Source: Aphelenchoides besseyi (lineage: Eukaryota > Nematoda > Chromadorea > Rhabditida > Aphelenchoididae). Taken from it: 64,000 nt of DNA. Of the stretch, positions 1-11,048 are shown in pieces. Position 1 is the stretch's first letter, and every line of letters starts with the position of its first letter. A program made the position numbers and the translations under genes. The DNA lies in NCBI GenBank assembly GCA_024699855.1, contig JAMPIQ010000003.1, positions 2,356,001 through 2,420,000 of the forward strand, written 5' to 3'. The notes under the pieces are model-generated. The model did not search any database, had not been told where the DNA came from, and saw nothing but the letters and a program-made list of their open reading frames with translations.

Positions 1-193
1 TGTCCTCATTTACATCCCGAATGCAATTGCTTCGAGTTCAAACAAATCCGAATAGCACGTGTATTCAACGTCGACTGCTGGTAGGACATTTATTGTCAGC
101 GCCAACATTTGTTGTTTGTTTATAACGGATATAGCCAAAAGATTTCATGAAAATTAGTGATTCCTTGAAAACAAATTTGCATACTTTCGTGTG

Positions 194-200
194 TATAAAA
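194..200 (+). promoter_or_regulatory. TATA box
   Basis: A TATAAAA heptamer lies 70 bp upstream of the ATG at 270. TCAGT-type initiator-like sequences follow at about 225-250. This is the expected layout of a strong focused pol II promoter for the small secreted protein. Position and sequence are seen; promoter function is inferred. Confidence 0.55.
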
Positions 201-269
201 GCCGAAGATTGTTTTGCAACTTCATCAGTTCGTTTGTGTCTTCAGTCAGCGACAATCTCCGTTCCAACA

Positions 270-546
270 ATGATTCAAGCCCTCGTTCTCGGCGCTGTTC
301 TCTACGAGATTTACCGGTTTGTGGTTTGCACTCTCAATTTATTTCCTTGTTTTCAGTTTGAGTTACGGAAACGCTGAAGCCGCTGCCGCGGTCAACAAGG
401 TTGCTCCGGGCTCTGCTCCAGCCGAGGCGGCTCAACGCTCACTCCGCAACGCTCAACCACAAGAACCGCCTCGTCAAGCCGCCACCCCGGCTCCACAACA
501 ACCGGTCGTCGAAAATGCTGCTCCCGCTCCAGTGCCCGAAGGCTAA
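270..546 (+). CDS. small Ala/Pro-rich, probably secreted protein
   Basis: Two exons, 270-316 and 357-546, with a 40-nt intron (GTTTGT donor, TTTTCAG acceptor), give about 78 residues. The N-terminus is hydrophobic (MIQALVLGAVLYEIY) and looks like a short signal peptide or anchor. The rest is low-complexity Ala, Pro, Gln and Glu with no cysteine. A TATA box lies upstream and an AATAAA polyadenylation signal follows the stop at about 595. Such short, compositionally biased secreted proteins are common in nematodes, but I recognise no family. The frame beginning at 147 lacks the splice and is rejected. The function is unknown; the model rests on splice sites and the promoter/poly(A) context. Confidence 0.6.
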
Positions 547-600
547 AAGTTGCGAGATTTGTCGCTTCTTTTGACTGTGGGACTTTTCGAAGAAAATAAA

Positions 601-1004
601 CCATTGATTTGGAAGTTTTCGTTGTAAAAATTTTGGCTCGGAAGAATTGGGATCCTAATCGATGTGTTTTATTGAAAATGATAATCGATAAGAATCTGCG
701 ATTGAATTGTTTATTGCGGTACGTTTCAGTGTTGCGAAAGAATCAGTTGAAAAAAAAATCAATTCACTGCCGACAAAACGAAGGGCCAAAAGTTATGCGA
801 TCGCTATCGGTGTTGTCGAGTCGTTCGTTGCGCCGTCCAACAACTTTTCGCGAAAACACTGCCGCTTAGTTCTTGCATTTGTTTCCATCGCAGATGTTTT
901 TGCGCGGTCGAAATGAATTACCATTGACCTCAATGATATTAGGGTCTTGGTGATTTGGCCGAATCCAAAATTGCGCTCAATGGCCTGGTTTTGTTCAATT
1001 TGAG
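601..1004. other. intergenic, no gene seen
   Basis: Only short overlapping open frames without splice or start context are present. The end of the stretch (1005-1011) is a TTTTTAG acceptor-like site 10 nt upstream of the next gene's ATG. Confidence 0.5.
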
Positions 1005-1020
1005 TTTTTAGTTCACAAAC

Positions 1021-2926
1021 ATGTCCCTCAACACGTTCGCTGACGGCGAAGATGAACCAGCAAATTCATCGGAGTTATCGTCGATCAGCAACTCTTTGAG
1101 AGAATCAACGGAGTCGTTGGAACCCTGGATTTTGCAATCGTTCTTCAATAATGCAAACGTAAATCACTTAAATTCGTCCTACGAATCGTTAGATAACCAT
1201 GAGACTCCGAACACTTCACGTCAAAATGATCAAACGGTTTGTTTCTTCAACCATTGGTTTCAATGAACATTTGTTTTGTTTCAGTATGTTTGCGGACTCT
1301 GTGGTTTGATTACGCCTTCCGCGATGGAGTTGGCACGACATGCGCGTAATCACTTCAGTTTACTCTACGAGTGTTCGTTGTGCACGGCAAGATGCAAGAC
1401 TGCAACTAATCGAAACAAACATGAGCGTCTTGCTCATCGTCTTCATCGTCCCAACGAGATGTCGGAGTTCAAAGAAAAGTTGACTGTGGCGGAATTGGCG
1501 TTAATCGAACAAGCTACTGGATCGTTTGTTGCACAGGTTGAACACTACATTAACGAAAACCTATAAATGTTTTCAGTGGTCGTGTGACATCTGCAATTTA
1601 ACATTCATAAATCGCTATCTGCTAGACGAACACAACAAAACCCTTCATTCCACGCACAAGTTTCAGTGCACGTTTTGTGAGAAAGTGTTTCCCACTTATC
1701 GACGTCGAAATTTGCACGAACATAAATCCCATCGATTTGTTCGACAACCGGAATACACAAGAACGATCAAAGGATCATTGCATTTCGGACAACCTGTAAG
1801 TCAACGAGTTCATTTGTCGTTATATTTGAGCCATTTAGAAGAAATCCAACGAACAATATTCGTCAATTAATGCATCTCAAATGACGACTAATACTTCGGT
1901 AAGCAAATTTTCATGCTTCACGTTGCCATTGATTGTTTTAGGGAGCCTGTCGTTTTTGCGGTTTTGTTGTCAGTAAACGTGGACCGCTCAAACTTCACGA
2001 AATAAGCCACACAAGAAAGCAGACGGCTTATCAATGCCATTTGTGTAAACTTTACTTCAAATCGAACCAATTGAAAGTAGCACATCAAACTGCATACTGT
2101 TGTGACGGTCGGGCATCAAGTTTTGTACCAGACGGCCAAAATCCCGTTCCAGCGGTACGTAGAGCTTTTTGGTCTGATTAATGGGATATTTTGTTTAGTT
2201 TACTTCTTCGAATATTCGAGAACTCCAGACAATTCAACAGGATTTTAATTTGACTTCACCGACGCCATCAGAAATGAACTTGTCGTTTACATCGAATAGC
2301 GGAGCCGAAAACTCTGCTGCCGATGTTATTTCAATGAATTCATCGCGCAAATCGCAATCAAATGCGGAAACCGAAGAGAGTGCGCTGTGTCCTGCATTTT
2401 CTCGTCTCACAACAATTGATGTTCAACCAATCAGCAGTATGCTATTGATGCAAGAGCTGGCCAAAAACCCGACTCTCATTTATTATGATGTGGACGCGCT
2501 ATCCAGTCGGTTCCACATACTGCCCGTGGAACATTGGATGAACTCGGACGCATGCGAGTTTCTTATGCTCCGAGTATTCGCTGGCAAAAAATACGACTTC
2601 AACATGGGCCTCTTTGAACCGGTTTGGTCTACTTCAATTCCTCGTTACGAATTGCCGCGAAACCTATCTCGTGATTCGCACGTCGTTTGTTTTTGCAAAC
2701 CGAATTCTATCGAAAAGTTGATTCGCGCTCACAACACGATGAATTCGCACATGAACTTCATCGAATTAACTGCGATGCTAATACCAGCTCTTCAACTTCA
2801 ACGTTCTCTTGTCATTGCTACTGATCACGATCGTAAGTTGTTCATTAGAGAAAACACTTATCGCTTGTTTCAGGACAACTAATTGATAAAATGGATCTCA
2901 AATCTCATCGGATTCACATTTTCTAA
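1021..2926 (+). CDS. C2H2 zinc-finger protein with six fingers
   Basis: Seven exons (1021-1236, 1285-1536, 1577-1795, 1839-1898, 1942-2154, 2199-2832, 2874-2926) join in phase into 548 residues. Six classical fingers with C-x2-C-x12-H-x3/4-H spacing are visible: two in exon 2 (starting YVCGLCG and YECSLC), two in exon 3 (WSCDIC, FQCTFC) and two in exon 5 (CRFCGF, YQCHLC). The last ends in Cys instead of His. Fingers are paired per exon. The N-terminus is acidic and Ser-rich; the C-terminal 220 residues have no motif I know. A nuclear nucleic-acid-binding role is likely for this family, but the target cannot be told. A TTTTTAG acceptor lies 10 nt before the ATG and AATAAA at 3012. The 5' splice site at 1537 (GTTGAA) is weak but is the only one keeping frame. 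Confidence 0.88.
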
Positions 2927-4034
2927 TCCTTATAATTGACTAAAAGACGGTTTTCTCGAGTTATTTTTTATGTTGTTTAAACGTTAAACATATTTTCTAA
3001 TCGGATTTTTTAATAAACGGGTCTTTCGATTAGTGTGACAAGTCGCTTCTATTCAATGGGACAAAATAATGAACAATGAAAGAAGATTTGTACAAGCAAC
3101 TTGATAGAAAGAAGAAATACAAAAATATCTACAAACATGAACTTCGACATAAAACACAAGTTTTCGAACTGAAAACCGTTTTTTAACCATTGTAGAAATG
3201 CATCACAAGAAGGGTTCATGTTATGCCAGGACTCTTCTTGTCTCTTGTAGACTGCTATTGATATGCTGAGTTGAGTAATTATAGTAGCAATCTAAACGGT
3301 TGAGTTATTTATTGGTTTAAGAAATGACTTCTGATTGTTAATCGAAGCTAAAGTTATTAGCTGATCGATTCTGTTGGCATTCAAATGCGCAATTAAACTC
3401 TCCATCAAACTTGTCGCAAACTTAAGGACAATAGATGTCACCTAGCAGTGTGCTGTGACCCACTGGTTGTCGTTTGTGTGTGCCCTTTTCGCGCTCTTAT
3501 AAGCGGACTCACAACGATGCGGCACTCTTTATGTCCTAAGGCCAACACGAGGTTTGAAGGATCTTCTGCAGCTTTCATTCTTCAGTCATTTGAATGATTT
3601 CAACTTTTTCAAGGGTTTTGGTCAATTCTGTATTTTGTTGTTAAGTTCCACATAAGAACAAACAGTGTTTAAAGAATCTTTATGTTCAACAGAACTTTTC
3701 TAATGGAATGATTGAAATAACAGAAGGTGTGTTATATGTCTGAACCTCAATCTGCAAATCGACAATCTCTAGCCACACTCACTGACCACTAATCGATACA
3801 AAGAAATATCACGAAAGAGCGTGGACTTTCGAAAATCGAGTGACCCAATAGACGGCATTTGGTGTGGTCATTTTAGGCACATTCGAGCGCGATGCCCAAC
3901 TCGGTGGGAGTCTCTGCATTTCGGCTCTCTCAATCCAGATGCTTGCGGTGTTCTTTCCAATCCACGCGAACATTGAAGTCGATCTCAAACGCTCTAATTG
4001 ACTCGTATGTTTCAGGAAAAACATCTGACTGCCA
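2927..4034. other. intergenic, no supported gene
   Basis: Contains the poly(A) signal of the zinc-finger gene at 3012-3017. A minus-strand frame at 3809-4075 overlaps the first exon of the next gene and has no support. A TATAAG-like sequence near 3498 may belong to the promoter of the next gene. Nothing else is recognisable. Confidence 0.4.
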
Positions 4035-5110
4035 ATGGACGAGGTAATCAATTCGAGTGATTCAAGTAACTTCAACCATTCTTTCAGCCAACTTATCTGT
4101 CATCTTCGAGTGAAAGTGATTTCGAGCTGGTGAGGGAAAACGAGGACCACAGACCCGAACAAGCGTCTGATGTCTGTTGGATAAAAGAGCCTTTGAAGAG
4201 GACACTTCTTCAGAACATAAAAAGGCGAGGTTGTTCTGGAAATACGTCTGATCGTCGTTCTTCTTTCAGCTTTTTTCTCTCGAACAGTTGGCTAACCGTT
4301 TCTCTGCTCGTTTTGCTTCTTGGCCTCACAGTCGAGTACAAACGAGCCAACGACATCAACGAGCTGATGAGTGAACAGTTGAAGAATCTGCGTCGAGATT
4401 ACGATCAACTGAAGATGCACGACACGGACCAACAGCTTCAGATTCTGACTGAACTTCGCGCTCTCCGAGACTGTGGACCTCCAAGAACGATCGATAAGCC
4501 TAAAGAAGTTGAATCGAAAACAGTCGAGAATGAGCCCGAAGCAGTCGAGATTAAGCCCGAGCCAGAACACTTGGAGACAAAAATCATAGAAGAACCCAAA
4601 ACAGTTGTTGAACCGCAACTCATGGACATTCAAGAGACAACTGTAGTGGAAGCCAAACCCATCGATGAGCCGAACAATGAGCAGAAGCTAAACGACGAGC
4701 CAAATGGTCTAAGCTGCAGTAAGGAGTGTGTTGGTGTTCGCAATATCCGTCATTCTATCGTAGAATTTTGTAGTTTTGCTGTCTCTAATCCAATTAACAT
4801 CATCTTTTCGATCTGCAATGCTACTTGTCTTTATATTTGGTCGTTGCTCTGCTCCTTCTTATCAAACTGTTATTGCGTCTGCCTTTCAATTTGGGAATTT
4901 CTCACTATTGAATTGATTTTGGCAGTTGCTACGACTTTGTGGGGCTGCATTTCTTCTGGTAAGAAACTTTACAAAGAACTAGAAAAGGATGATAATGACT
5001 TCAGCTTTCTCATTTCCTTAAAATGGGTTTTTGTTTTTTCTTGTACTGTATTTCTTTTTCCATTGTTCCATCTGTTTTTTAGAAAAATTCGTCTCTTTAT
5101 TGTTTGCTGA
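4035..5110 (+). CDS. membrane protein with coiled coil and acidic Glu/Pro region
   Basis: The start exon 4035-4043 (MDE) follows a TTTCAG acceptor at 4015. A 44-nt intron leads to exon 4088-5110, for about 343 residues. Order of parts: Ser/Glu-rich head, basic stretch, transmembrane helix (WLTVSLLVLLLGLTVEY, about residues 77-93), heptad-like coiled coil, and a segment of about 70 residues rich in Glu, Pro, Val and Lys (EVESKTVENEPEAVEIKPEP type). The C-terminal third is very hydrophobic and Cys-rich with probably two or three further helices. A GTAAGA...TTCAG pair (46 nt, about 4960-5005) could be an intron that would shorten the end. AATAAA at 5135. I recognise no family. Confidence 0.65.
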
Positions 5111-5464
5111 ACTTACAAATCTCTTGAGCGATTTAATAAACAACAATGAACAGTTGCTTATCAATTAATTGGGGGCACTTACCGTAAGTGTTATAACGAA
5201 ATGAGTTTTCGACTTCCAATCACATTGCAATCCTAGAAACATTTGACCTCTGGTTATGCTTCGATACCCCGGAACCTGAGATTGCATCTTGTTGTAGTCA
5301 ATTTGCATTCAAAATCTTAACAGATACGACTTTAAAGCTTTATTGTACATCTGGAGGCCCACAGAGTAAACTATCAAGTCAGTAAAACGCACAAAGGTTG
5401 TAGACATGTTTTCAGCACTTTACAACAATCCTCTCCGCTTGATAATGATACGTCCAGCAAACGA

Positions 5465-5855
5465 AACGTTGACCTTTTCGAGTGACCGGATTGTTGTGGC
5501 CAATCTCTTCAGGTTCGATGTCTTTCAAATCCAAATCCTCAGTATCCGACTCAGAATCGTCATCAAATCCAACTTCCAGAGCATCGTCCATTGGATTTGG
5601 CGAATCGTCGGTATCGGCTTTCAGTGGTGCATCTTGGAGTTTCAAGTCCATCGTGTACCACAGCTTACCGTAAGGAAACACGATTAAGTTCATGATCGCA
5701 TCTAACTACGGCAAATGAGTCATGAACACCGGCGATTTTTTCATTCGTGGATGTAACCAAACACCTTTGGTAATGTCGGGTACTGGCACGTTGCGATCTC
5801 GCGGTGTGAATTGAACGGCAACTTACGGTGCTTACGGAGCGTTCTCTTGACGTAC
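5465..5855 (-). mobile_element. Helitron fragment (part of Rep-region ORF)
   Basis: This stretch matches 45651-46045 of the large Helitron almost base for base, with scattered substitutions and small differences. The shared peptide includes FPYGKLWYTMDLKLQ and the acidic stretch ending EEIGHNNPVTRKGQR. The open frame 5412-5693 covers most of it, but in-frame stops and frame changes break the upstream half. Only about 390 bp are present, with neither HUH nor helicase motifs. It is a dead, internally truncated copy, evidence that this Helitron family has moved or been copied elsewhere in this genome. Confidence 0.9.
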
Positions 5856-5939
5856 GGGCAATAAGGGCCGTCTTTGTGATGGTCGACAAAACGATGACGG
5901 AAATTTGCAAAGTACGTGCACTTACTTGAGCCTCCATTT

Positions 5940-6790
5940 TCTGCACAATAATAACGGCCGTCCTCGTTTTTTGTCTATAAAAACTGTCAATTTACGTTTG
6001 ATTATGATTACCAGCCCATTTGCGTCGTTGTTTGAAGTCGAGGTTCGAGCATTTGGAGCTTTTCCGATGATCGATAAATCGGGTGAAAATGCAGGCCACT
6101 CGACGCTAGAAACTTTCTGGCGCTTCAAAAAGTCCATGACGATCTTCGCCTTGTGGATGCTGCAGTTGTCTTGTTGCCACGTCCACGAACGTCATTCCAT
6201 TTGGCGCTTGCACCACGGGATGTAGACGTCTTTCAAATATTTCACATACTGCGCAGACTTGTAAGTGCCGTCTATAATCTAAAAATTATAGCCAAAAGTG
6301 AGCGATTTGATTTTGAGATTGCTTGCACTTAACTTAATCAAGAATTCGCCATTCGCGCAGATCGCGCCGAATACCATAACACTTCCACCTTCTTGTTGCC
6401 ATTTAATCCGCTGCAGACAAAACGTTCCCCATGCCCCAAGAACCCATACTGTCAGGAACATCGTATGAAAACCTTTTTTCGTCGGCGAAAATCCACGATT
6501 TGAAATCAGTGTTCAGCTCGATTTGGCTACAAGTTTCGCTAAGATAATTTTGAATTCGATACGCGTTCCCCAGGCATAGACGTATATGTGTGGACATTTC
6601 GTTGCTGTTTTGGCGCTACCAGCACATCGGGTGTAGTTTTCGTGATCCACGCGTTAGCGCTTTCCACTGCGTCTTTGTATCGATTAAAACGCGATTTGAA
6701 CGCTTTTAGTCGCTTCTCACGTTTTTGGAGTTATTATTCGAGTTCAGGACGTTCATCTCGTTCCAGATACCCGGGGACGTTCTCATGATA
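5940..6790 (-). pseudogene. decayed Tc1/mariner-type transposase
   Basis: Several short minus-strand frames together read as a DDE transposase. IFADEKRFSYDVPDS (about 6460-6510) resembles the first catalytic Asp motif (WxDEKxF). GGSVMVFGAICANGEF follows at about 6350-6390. VEWPAFSPDLSIIGKA (about 6060-6110) matches the end motif in which family members have PxxSPDLNPIE; here the catalytic Glu is gone. An upstream segment (about 6600-6790) holds a Lys/Arg-rich part interrupted by two stop codons. Frames change repeatedly, so the copy is inactive. It is distinct from the intact element at 33.7 kb. Terminal repeats were not found. Confidence 0.75.
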
Positions 6791-6794
6791 TGGT

Positions 6795-7568
6795 GCTTTG
6801 TGTCCGGTTTGCATGTGTCGGAGCAGCCCGTTGTTTTATGTGTAGGACTGCATCCAGCAACCATACAATAAAATAGGCCGTCGGTCGAAGATTGTGCGGA
6901 CCGATATTTCTCTTCATGTTCACAAATAACATCTTGCTTTAAGAGAACATTGTCCAGTTTCTACATGAAGTCCAGCAAACGTTGAGGATCCGAAGAAACT
7001 TCGCTGTATTTGTCGGTCAATTCTTCATGTCCAGGCTCAAAATACATGGTCAGCAGACAACTCTTGCCACTGTCACCAAAAGAACGAAGATGGTACATCA
7101 AATATTCTTTGAGTATGCTCATCTCGACGACGTTCAAATTCGGGAAACAATTGTCGGGTGTGAAGGTGGACACGATCAGCATTTTGTATCGTGAAGCGTC
7201 CTTGAACCGATCTGATCGGTGTCGAGCAAGACGTCTCGCGATGTGTCGAGATTCACCAAAATATATCGAACGCACCGAAATCGATCAGTCCGGTCTTGCG
7301 GATCACTACCAGCCTTTTTGAGTGCGTGGATGTTGACAATGCAGTACGATAAATGGCGGTCTTGTCTCGGAGTTCGATCGTATACTGTGAAGTGTAAATT
7401 GTCAATCTGTCTGGTGGTGATTTGGCCCAGAGGTTTGGTCAGAATTTCGTAGAAATGCAACGGTACGGTCGTGAGTAATTCGGCCGAATCGTTGGACTGA
7501 TCCCCGTATACTGTACTGTCGTCGTTGTCGGAGTCTGGCATCATGGTGGTCAATTGGTGCAAAGACAT
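6795..7568 (-). pseudogene. GIY-YIG-like nuclease domain, broken gene
   Basis: Frame one (7176-7568) starts MSLHQLTTMMPDSDND and runs to about 7275. The sequence then continues in another frame with VRSIYFGESRHIARRLARHR, which looks like the Y[VF]G-x-x-x-x-[IR]xRRLxxH core of GIY-YIG nucleases, followed by NVVEMSILKEY as candidate for the catalytic Glu helix. The arrangement recalls the ANKLE1/LEM-3 type, where the core reads IFYVGKGK. The second frame stops at a TAG (6961) but stays open beyond it for about 60 more codons with paired cysteines (GCSPTHKTTGCSDTC). One frameshift plus one in-frame stop suggests a pseudogene. The family call is inference from short motifs. Confidence 0.45.
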
Positions 7569-7569
7569 T

Positions 7570-8170
7570 TTCTGATTATCAACGGAGACGACTGAAGACA
7601 GTCAACGACGTTTACGTTGAATTACATTGGTCGTTGATGTCGAAATATCCAATCCTTCGGCTTGTGGTTATCTAGTGGTCGCAGTATGTGATTCCAAATT
7701 ATGCGACTTTTTGTTATTAAGACGAAGTTCTTCAATCAAATCTTCGACAGTCTTTGGTTCGGTTGACGTTGATTGCTGGAGCGGTTGGCATAAGATTGCG
7801 GTGGCACTGCTTGGCCGCTGCCAACAGCCGAACAACGGCCACAACAAACATTTTTATTGCGCGGCCGCCGCATCGCAACCCTCAAAGTTAGGTTAATAAA
7901 CTTTTATTGAGAAAAAAGAATGGCACGACAAACGGATGCTCAACGAGATCAGGAAGAAACAAAGTAAAAAATATAAAGGATAAAAGGTAAAGGGGAACAA
8001 GGCAAACACAAAATCACAGAAAACAACATCGAATGGACGTCGGGAGAGGTGTGAATGATCTAAAGAAGCGAAAAGAAAAGGGGGAGGGGCCTTTACCAGT
8101 CGTTTGGTTTTCGCGTTCAGACGCGACAATTCATTGTCTGATTCAAAATAATTGACCATAAAAAGTCAAC
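7570..8170. other. no intact gene; possible coding remnant and 3' UTR
   Basis: On the minus strand about 7630-7880 there is a Cys/Gly/Gln-rich reading frame (starting MRRPRNKNVCCGRC) that runs into a second frame (TVEDLIEELRLNNKK), as in a frameshifted remnant. From 7900 to 8170 is probably the 3' UTR of the Cys-rich gene, ending at a minus-strand AATAAA at about 7902-7907. Confidence 0.3.
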
Positions 8171-8172
8171 AT

Positions 8173-8753
8173 TCATTGGTTTAGCGATTCAGCAATCTTC
8201 CTATTCCATCTGGCGCGATAAGATTTTAAAAAACTGGCCGCGTCTAGATCTGGGGAACATACACAAAATCCGGGCGTAACGCAGTTGAATCCAAAGCAAT
8301 CGTTTCGATCTTTACACACTTTCTTGCTACAGAACTCGCGATGCACTTCCAAAATTGAGCCAAGCCCGTGTGCGCGATATGCTAAAAAATTGGAAAATCT
8401 TGTAGTTCAACGTACTTTAAATAAGTGTACCTCCGGCACAGTCGCAGTACTTTTGACGAAGATCACAAGCGCCAATCAAACTTCCACAATCCGAGTCTTT
8501 GCTGCATGGGCGGAATTGCGTGCATGCACAGATGTAAATATCCGAGCTGTGTCCATTAACACATCTTCCTACAATTGCTGTCCTATATTTGATACAATTA
8601 GAAATTACCTTTGTCACCGCAATCTTCATTCGTCTTACAGGAATTTTCAAACCCGCAAGTTTTCGTATCAGTTGTTCGTGACCGTGAGCCAGTTGTGGAC
8701 AACATGAAAGTTGAAAGCAAAAATATAACAGAAAGTAGCTGACGGAAAGCCAT
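8173..8753 (-). CDS. secreted cysteine-rich protein
   Basis: Three exons on the minus strand, 8753-8609, 8568-8431 and 8381-8173, with introns of 40 and 49 nt, give 163 residues in phase. The first about 23 residues (MAFRQLLSVIFLLSTFMLS...) form a clear signal peptide. The mature part carries about 17 cysteines in three successive clusters of the type C-x4-5-C-x5-C-...-C-x-C (for example FRPCSKDSDCG and KVCKDRNDCFGFNC), one cluster per exon, reminiscent of EB-module, WAP-like or dickkopf-like disulfide folds. An extracellular role is likely; the exact family is not recognised. The ATG lies 4 nt after the stop of the upstream 68-aa frame, suggesting co-transcription. Stopping in exon 2 (TAA within the second intron) would be an alternative shorter form. 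Confidence 0.75.
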
Positions 8754-8757
8754 TTTG

Positions 8758-8964
8758 TTACTCAAATAGAAAGATTTCTCGCACCCACATCAATAAATAG
8801 GAACTGGCAAGATCATCAAACCAAAGATAAACGCGCCGATTGTAGGCGGCATGAGTAGGAACAAACACATTGAACTGCCCACTCGAATTCATTCCCGGTC
8901 TGACCTTCGTAGCGAGCGCTCGTTCGAAAGCCGTTCTTCCTCGTTGTTGTCGATAAAATGACAT
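8758..8964 (-). CDS. 68-aa protein of unknown function
   Basis: The frame starts with ATG directly after a TTCAG acceptor (8965-8969 on the minus strand), which is a strong sign of a real 5' splice or trans-splice site. It has an Arg/Gln-rich basic start (MSFYRQQRGRTAFERA), a middle containing GQFNVFVPTHAAYNRRVY, and an aromatic, hydrophobic end (SSYLLMWVREIFLFE). There is no signal peptide; a single short membrane-associated helix at the C-terminus is possible. It ends 4 nt before the ATG of the Cys-rich gene on the same strand. I do not recognise the family; a small mitochondrial or membrane subunit is only one possibility. Confidence 0.45.
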   Translation of the reverse strand: MSFYRQQRGRTAFERALATKVRPGMNSSGQFNVFVPTHAAYNRRVYLWFDDLASSYLLMWVREIFLFE

Positions 8965-9139
8965 CTGAATTCCGAGTAAAAATCACGGAAAACCTTCGAA
9001 ACTGAACGGCAGTTCGCTGCAAATCGAAAGCAAAACAATTTTAAATGGAAAGTTGGCGCGCTTTTTGCAGTCAGATGGTCGATGGAGATGTGGCTTGTTC
9101 AAGTGATTAGCTCTGGTTTATTACGTTCATTAGGTTTCA

Positions 9140-9676
9140 GTTCAGCAACAAAACGATGAACTTTTTCATGAGCGAATGTCGTGAGAACCATCTGTAAACT
9201 GCATTTCACTTTCTTTGATGCTATTTCCAGTAGTTTTACAGTTCAAATCGAAAGTGGAAGCTTTGAGTGTTTATTTTCCATTACCCAGTGGGCAGTGGAG
9301 GGGTTTCAAAATTTCCATTCCGCTCAGCAAGCACCACGTTCCGAAGGTCGCTTGGCCCGAGAGCCGAACAACCCGCGATCTTCAACGTCTTCGACTCGAT
9401 TGCTCGCATCGACAGACGAACTTCACGCTCTGGAACGGGCACCACGCCTCGATCATCGCGGACTCCGGCGGTTGGCTAGAGGATTTTGGTGCGAGGAAAC
9501 ATACTACAGAAATGATCCTGTGAAGTATGATCTCAACCAAACAAGCCCACGAGTTGCCTTCTCGCTCTTCGAGCCACCAGAGCGACCGACAGGCCGCGTC
9601 GCCGGTCAGAGACCACCAAACCCGCGGGGTTTCGCCCTGCTCCCTCGTCGTCTGCGTCTTCGATCTTTTCTCGCTG
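9140..9676 (+). repeat. direct repeat, copy 1 (about 540 bp)
   Basis: Nearly identical to 13355-13913, offset 4215 bp with no internal indel. The few differences cluster in the last 100 bp. Starts GTTCAGCAACAAAACG and ends near CTTTTCTCGCTG. All three plus frames and one minus frame are long and open (102-174 codons), which a GC-rich duplicated block can give by chance. I recognise no protein. No terminal inverted repeats or target duplication are visible. Confidence 0.85.
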
Positions 9677-9685
9677 GACACTTCA

Positions 9686-11045
9686 CGTGGTGCGAACGTT
9701 CTTAATCAGGGTTCCCGTGCTTTTAGGTTCTACTTTTCTCGAACATCAAGCTTTACAATTTCCTCCATTGTATTGGAGCCATCAATCTCGATATTCTCTT
9801 TCCTTGAAAAGTCTGATTTAGAGTTCGAGCAACGGAATTTATATCTTTTCGGATGGAAAACTTAATCAACCAACCACCGTAATTTTGTTTTACTTATTCG
9901 TTAACGAATTCAAAATGAACGGTGTGAAATCGTCTATAAATCGATTGGAGGACATGAAAGTGGGATTTGTGCTTGTCAGTTTAAAGTCCATAAATAACAA
10001 GTGTGGATGCAAGAGTTCGTTGGTAGTGTAATTCTTGACTATTGATTTGCCACAAACAATCAATGTGAAAGAAAATCAACAGGAAACTTCAAGATTGAAT
10101 GTGAACGTGTAGTAAGTTTAACTCAGCTCACAAATTGTGAATTTTTAGTGGCATTCAAGGTTGGCTCGATGAGAAGAACGGATGTTAACTACTGACTGAT
10201 CGATTGTCCACCTAAACTGAATTGCAATCTAATGATCTTTGCATTAAAATATCCGAATCTGAACATAATCGATTGGTCGAATTTAAGCTACACAGAACCA
10301 AATGACTGGAAACAAGCGTTCTGTAAGGCTTTTGGTTGTGAAGTTCTCAACTAAAACATTTGGGACCTCAAGTAAAGGATCTGATTTCAGGACGTAGATT
10401 TTTTCATCAATGTATTAAAACATAATAATCAAGTTTGCATCTATTTTTAACAGACACAACTACACTCAAATTTCTATGACGAATTCATACTAAAAGAGTA
10501 TCCAAATGAAAGTTTGATTGATAGTCGGCGTTTTCCACGAGAAATCAAAGATGATACCAACACCTCGAGTCTCATATGCGCTTGGGTTAGTATCATACAA
10601 TCAGTCTTTGTGACGCATGAGAACCGCTTATTGCGAGGTTGCTTGAGTTGGTTACTAGACGGTTGTAAATTAAAACCAACTCCTTTGTTGATTGCTTTCT
10701 GGAGCTTATGATTTCAGTGAAGAGATGTCGGTAAAGACGCCGTCCAATGATTGTTTCAAAAGAAGACATCAACAGCTATCTCGCAAGGCTTCTATCGCGT
10801 TCTTAATCGAATTGCCCGGTAGTAATGATCGGAAATGACTCAAAGTCCAGCGTTACCGTTGAACTCGTGGGCGTTTCCAATTTGAAATCGCATATAAGCT
10901 TAGCAAATGAGCTAAAGCAATCACTCCTATTTTGTGGCATCCAGTTTCTGTCGTTCAACCTTTTCATTGATCGCAATTGAACAACAATCTAGAATAAAAA
11001 GCTTTGGTCTTTTGTCGTTCTTAATTTCTAACCCAACCTAATCAA
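9686..11045. other. no supported gene
   Basis: A/T-rich sequence with short frames only. The frame 10514-10711 continues a slightly longer coding-looking stretch from about 10450 (FYDEFILKEYPNESL), possibly an orphan exon, but without flanking splice partners. Confidence 0.3.
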
Positions 11046-11048
11046 CAA

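Noticed and set aside
3809..4075. 88-codon minus frame
   Set aside because: Overlaps the first exon of the membrane-protein gene on the other strand and has no motif.
9382..9681. Minus-strand 99-codon frame in the direct repeat
   Set aside because: Not kept in the second copy beyond shared sequence and has no motif; three plus frames are equally open.
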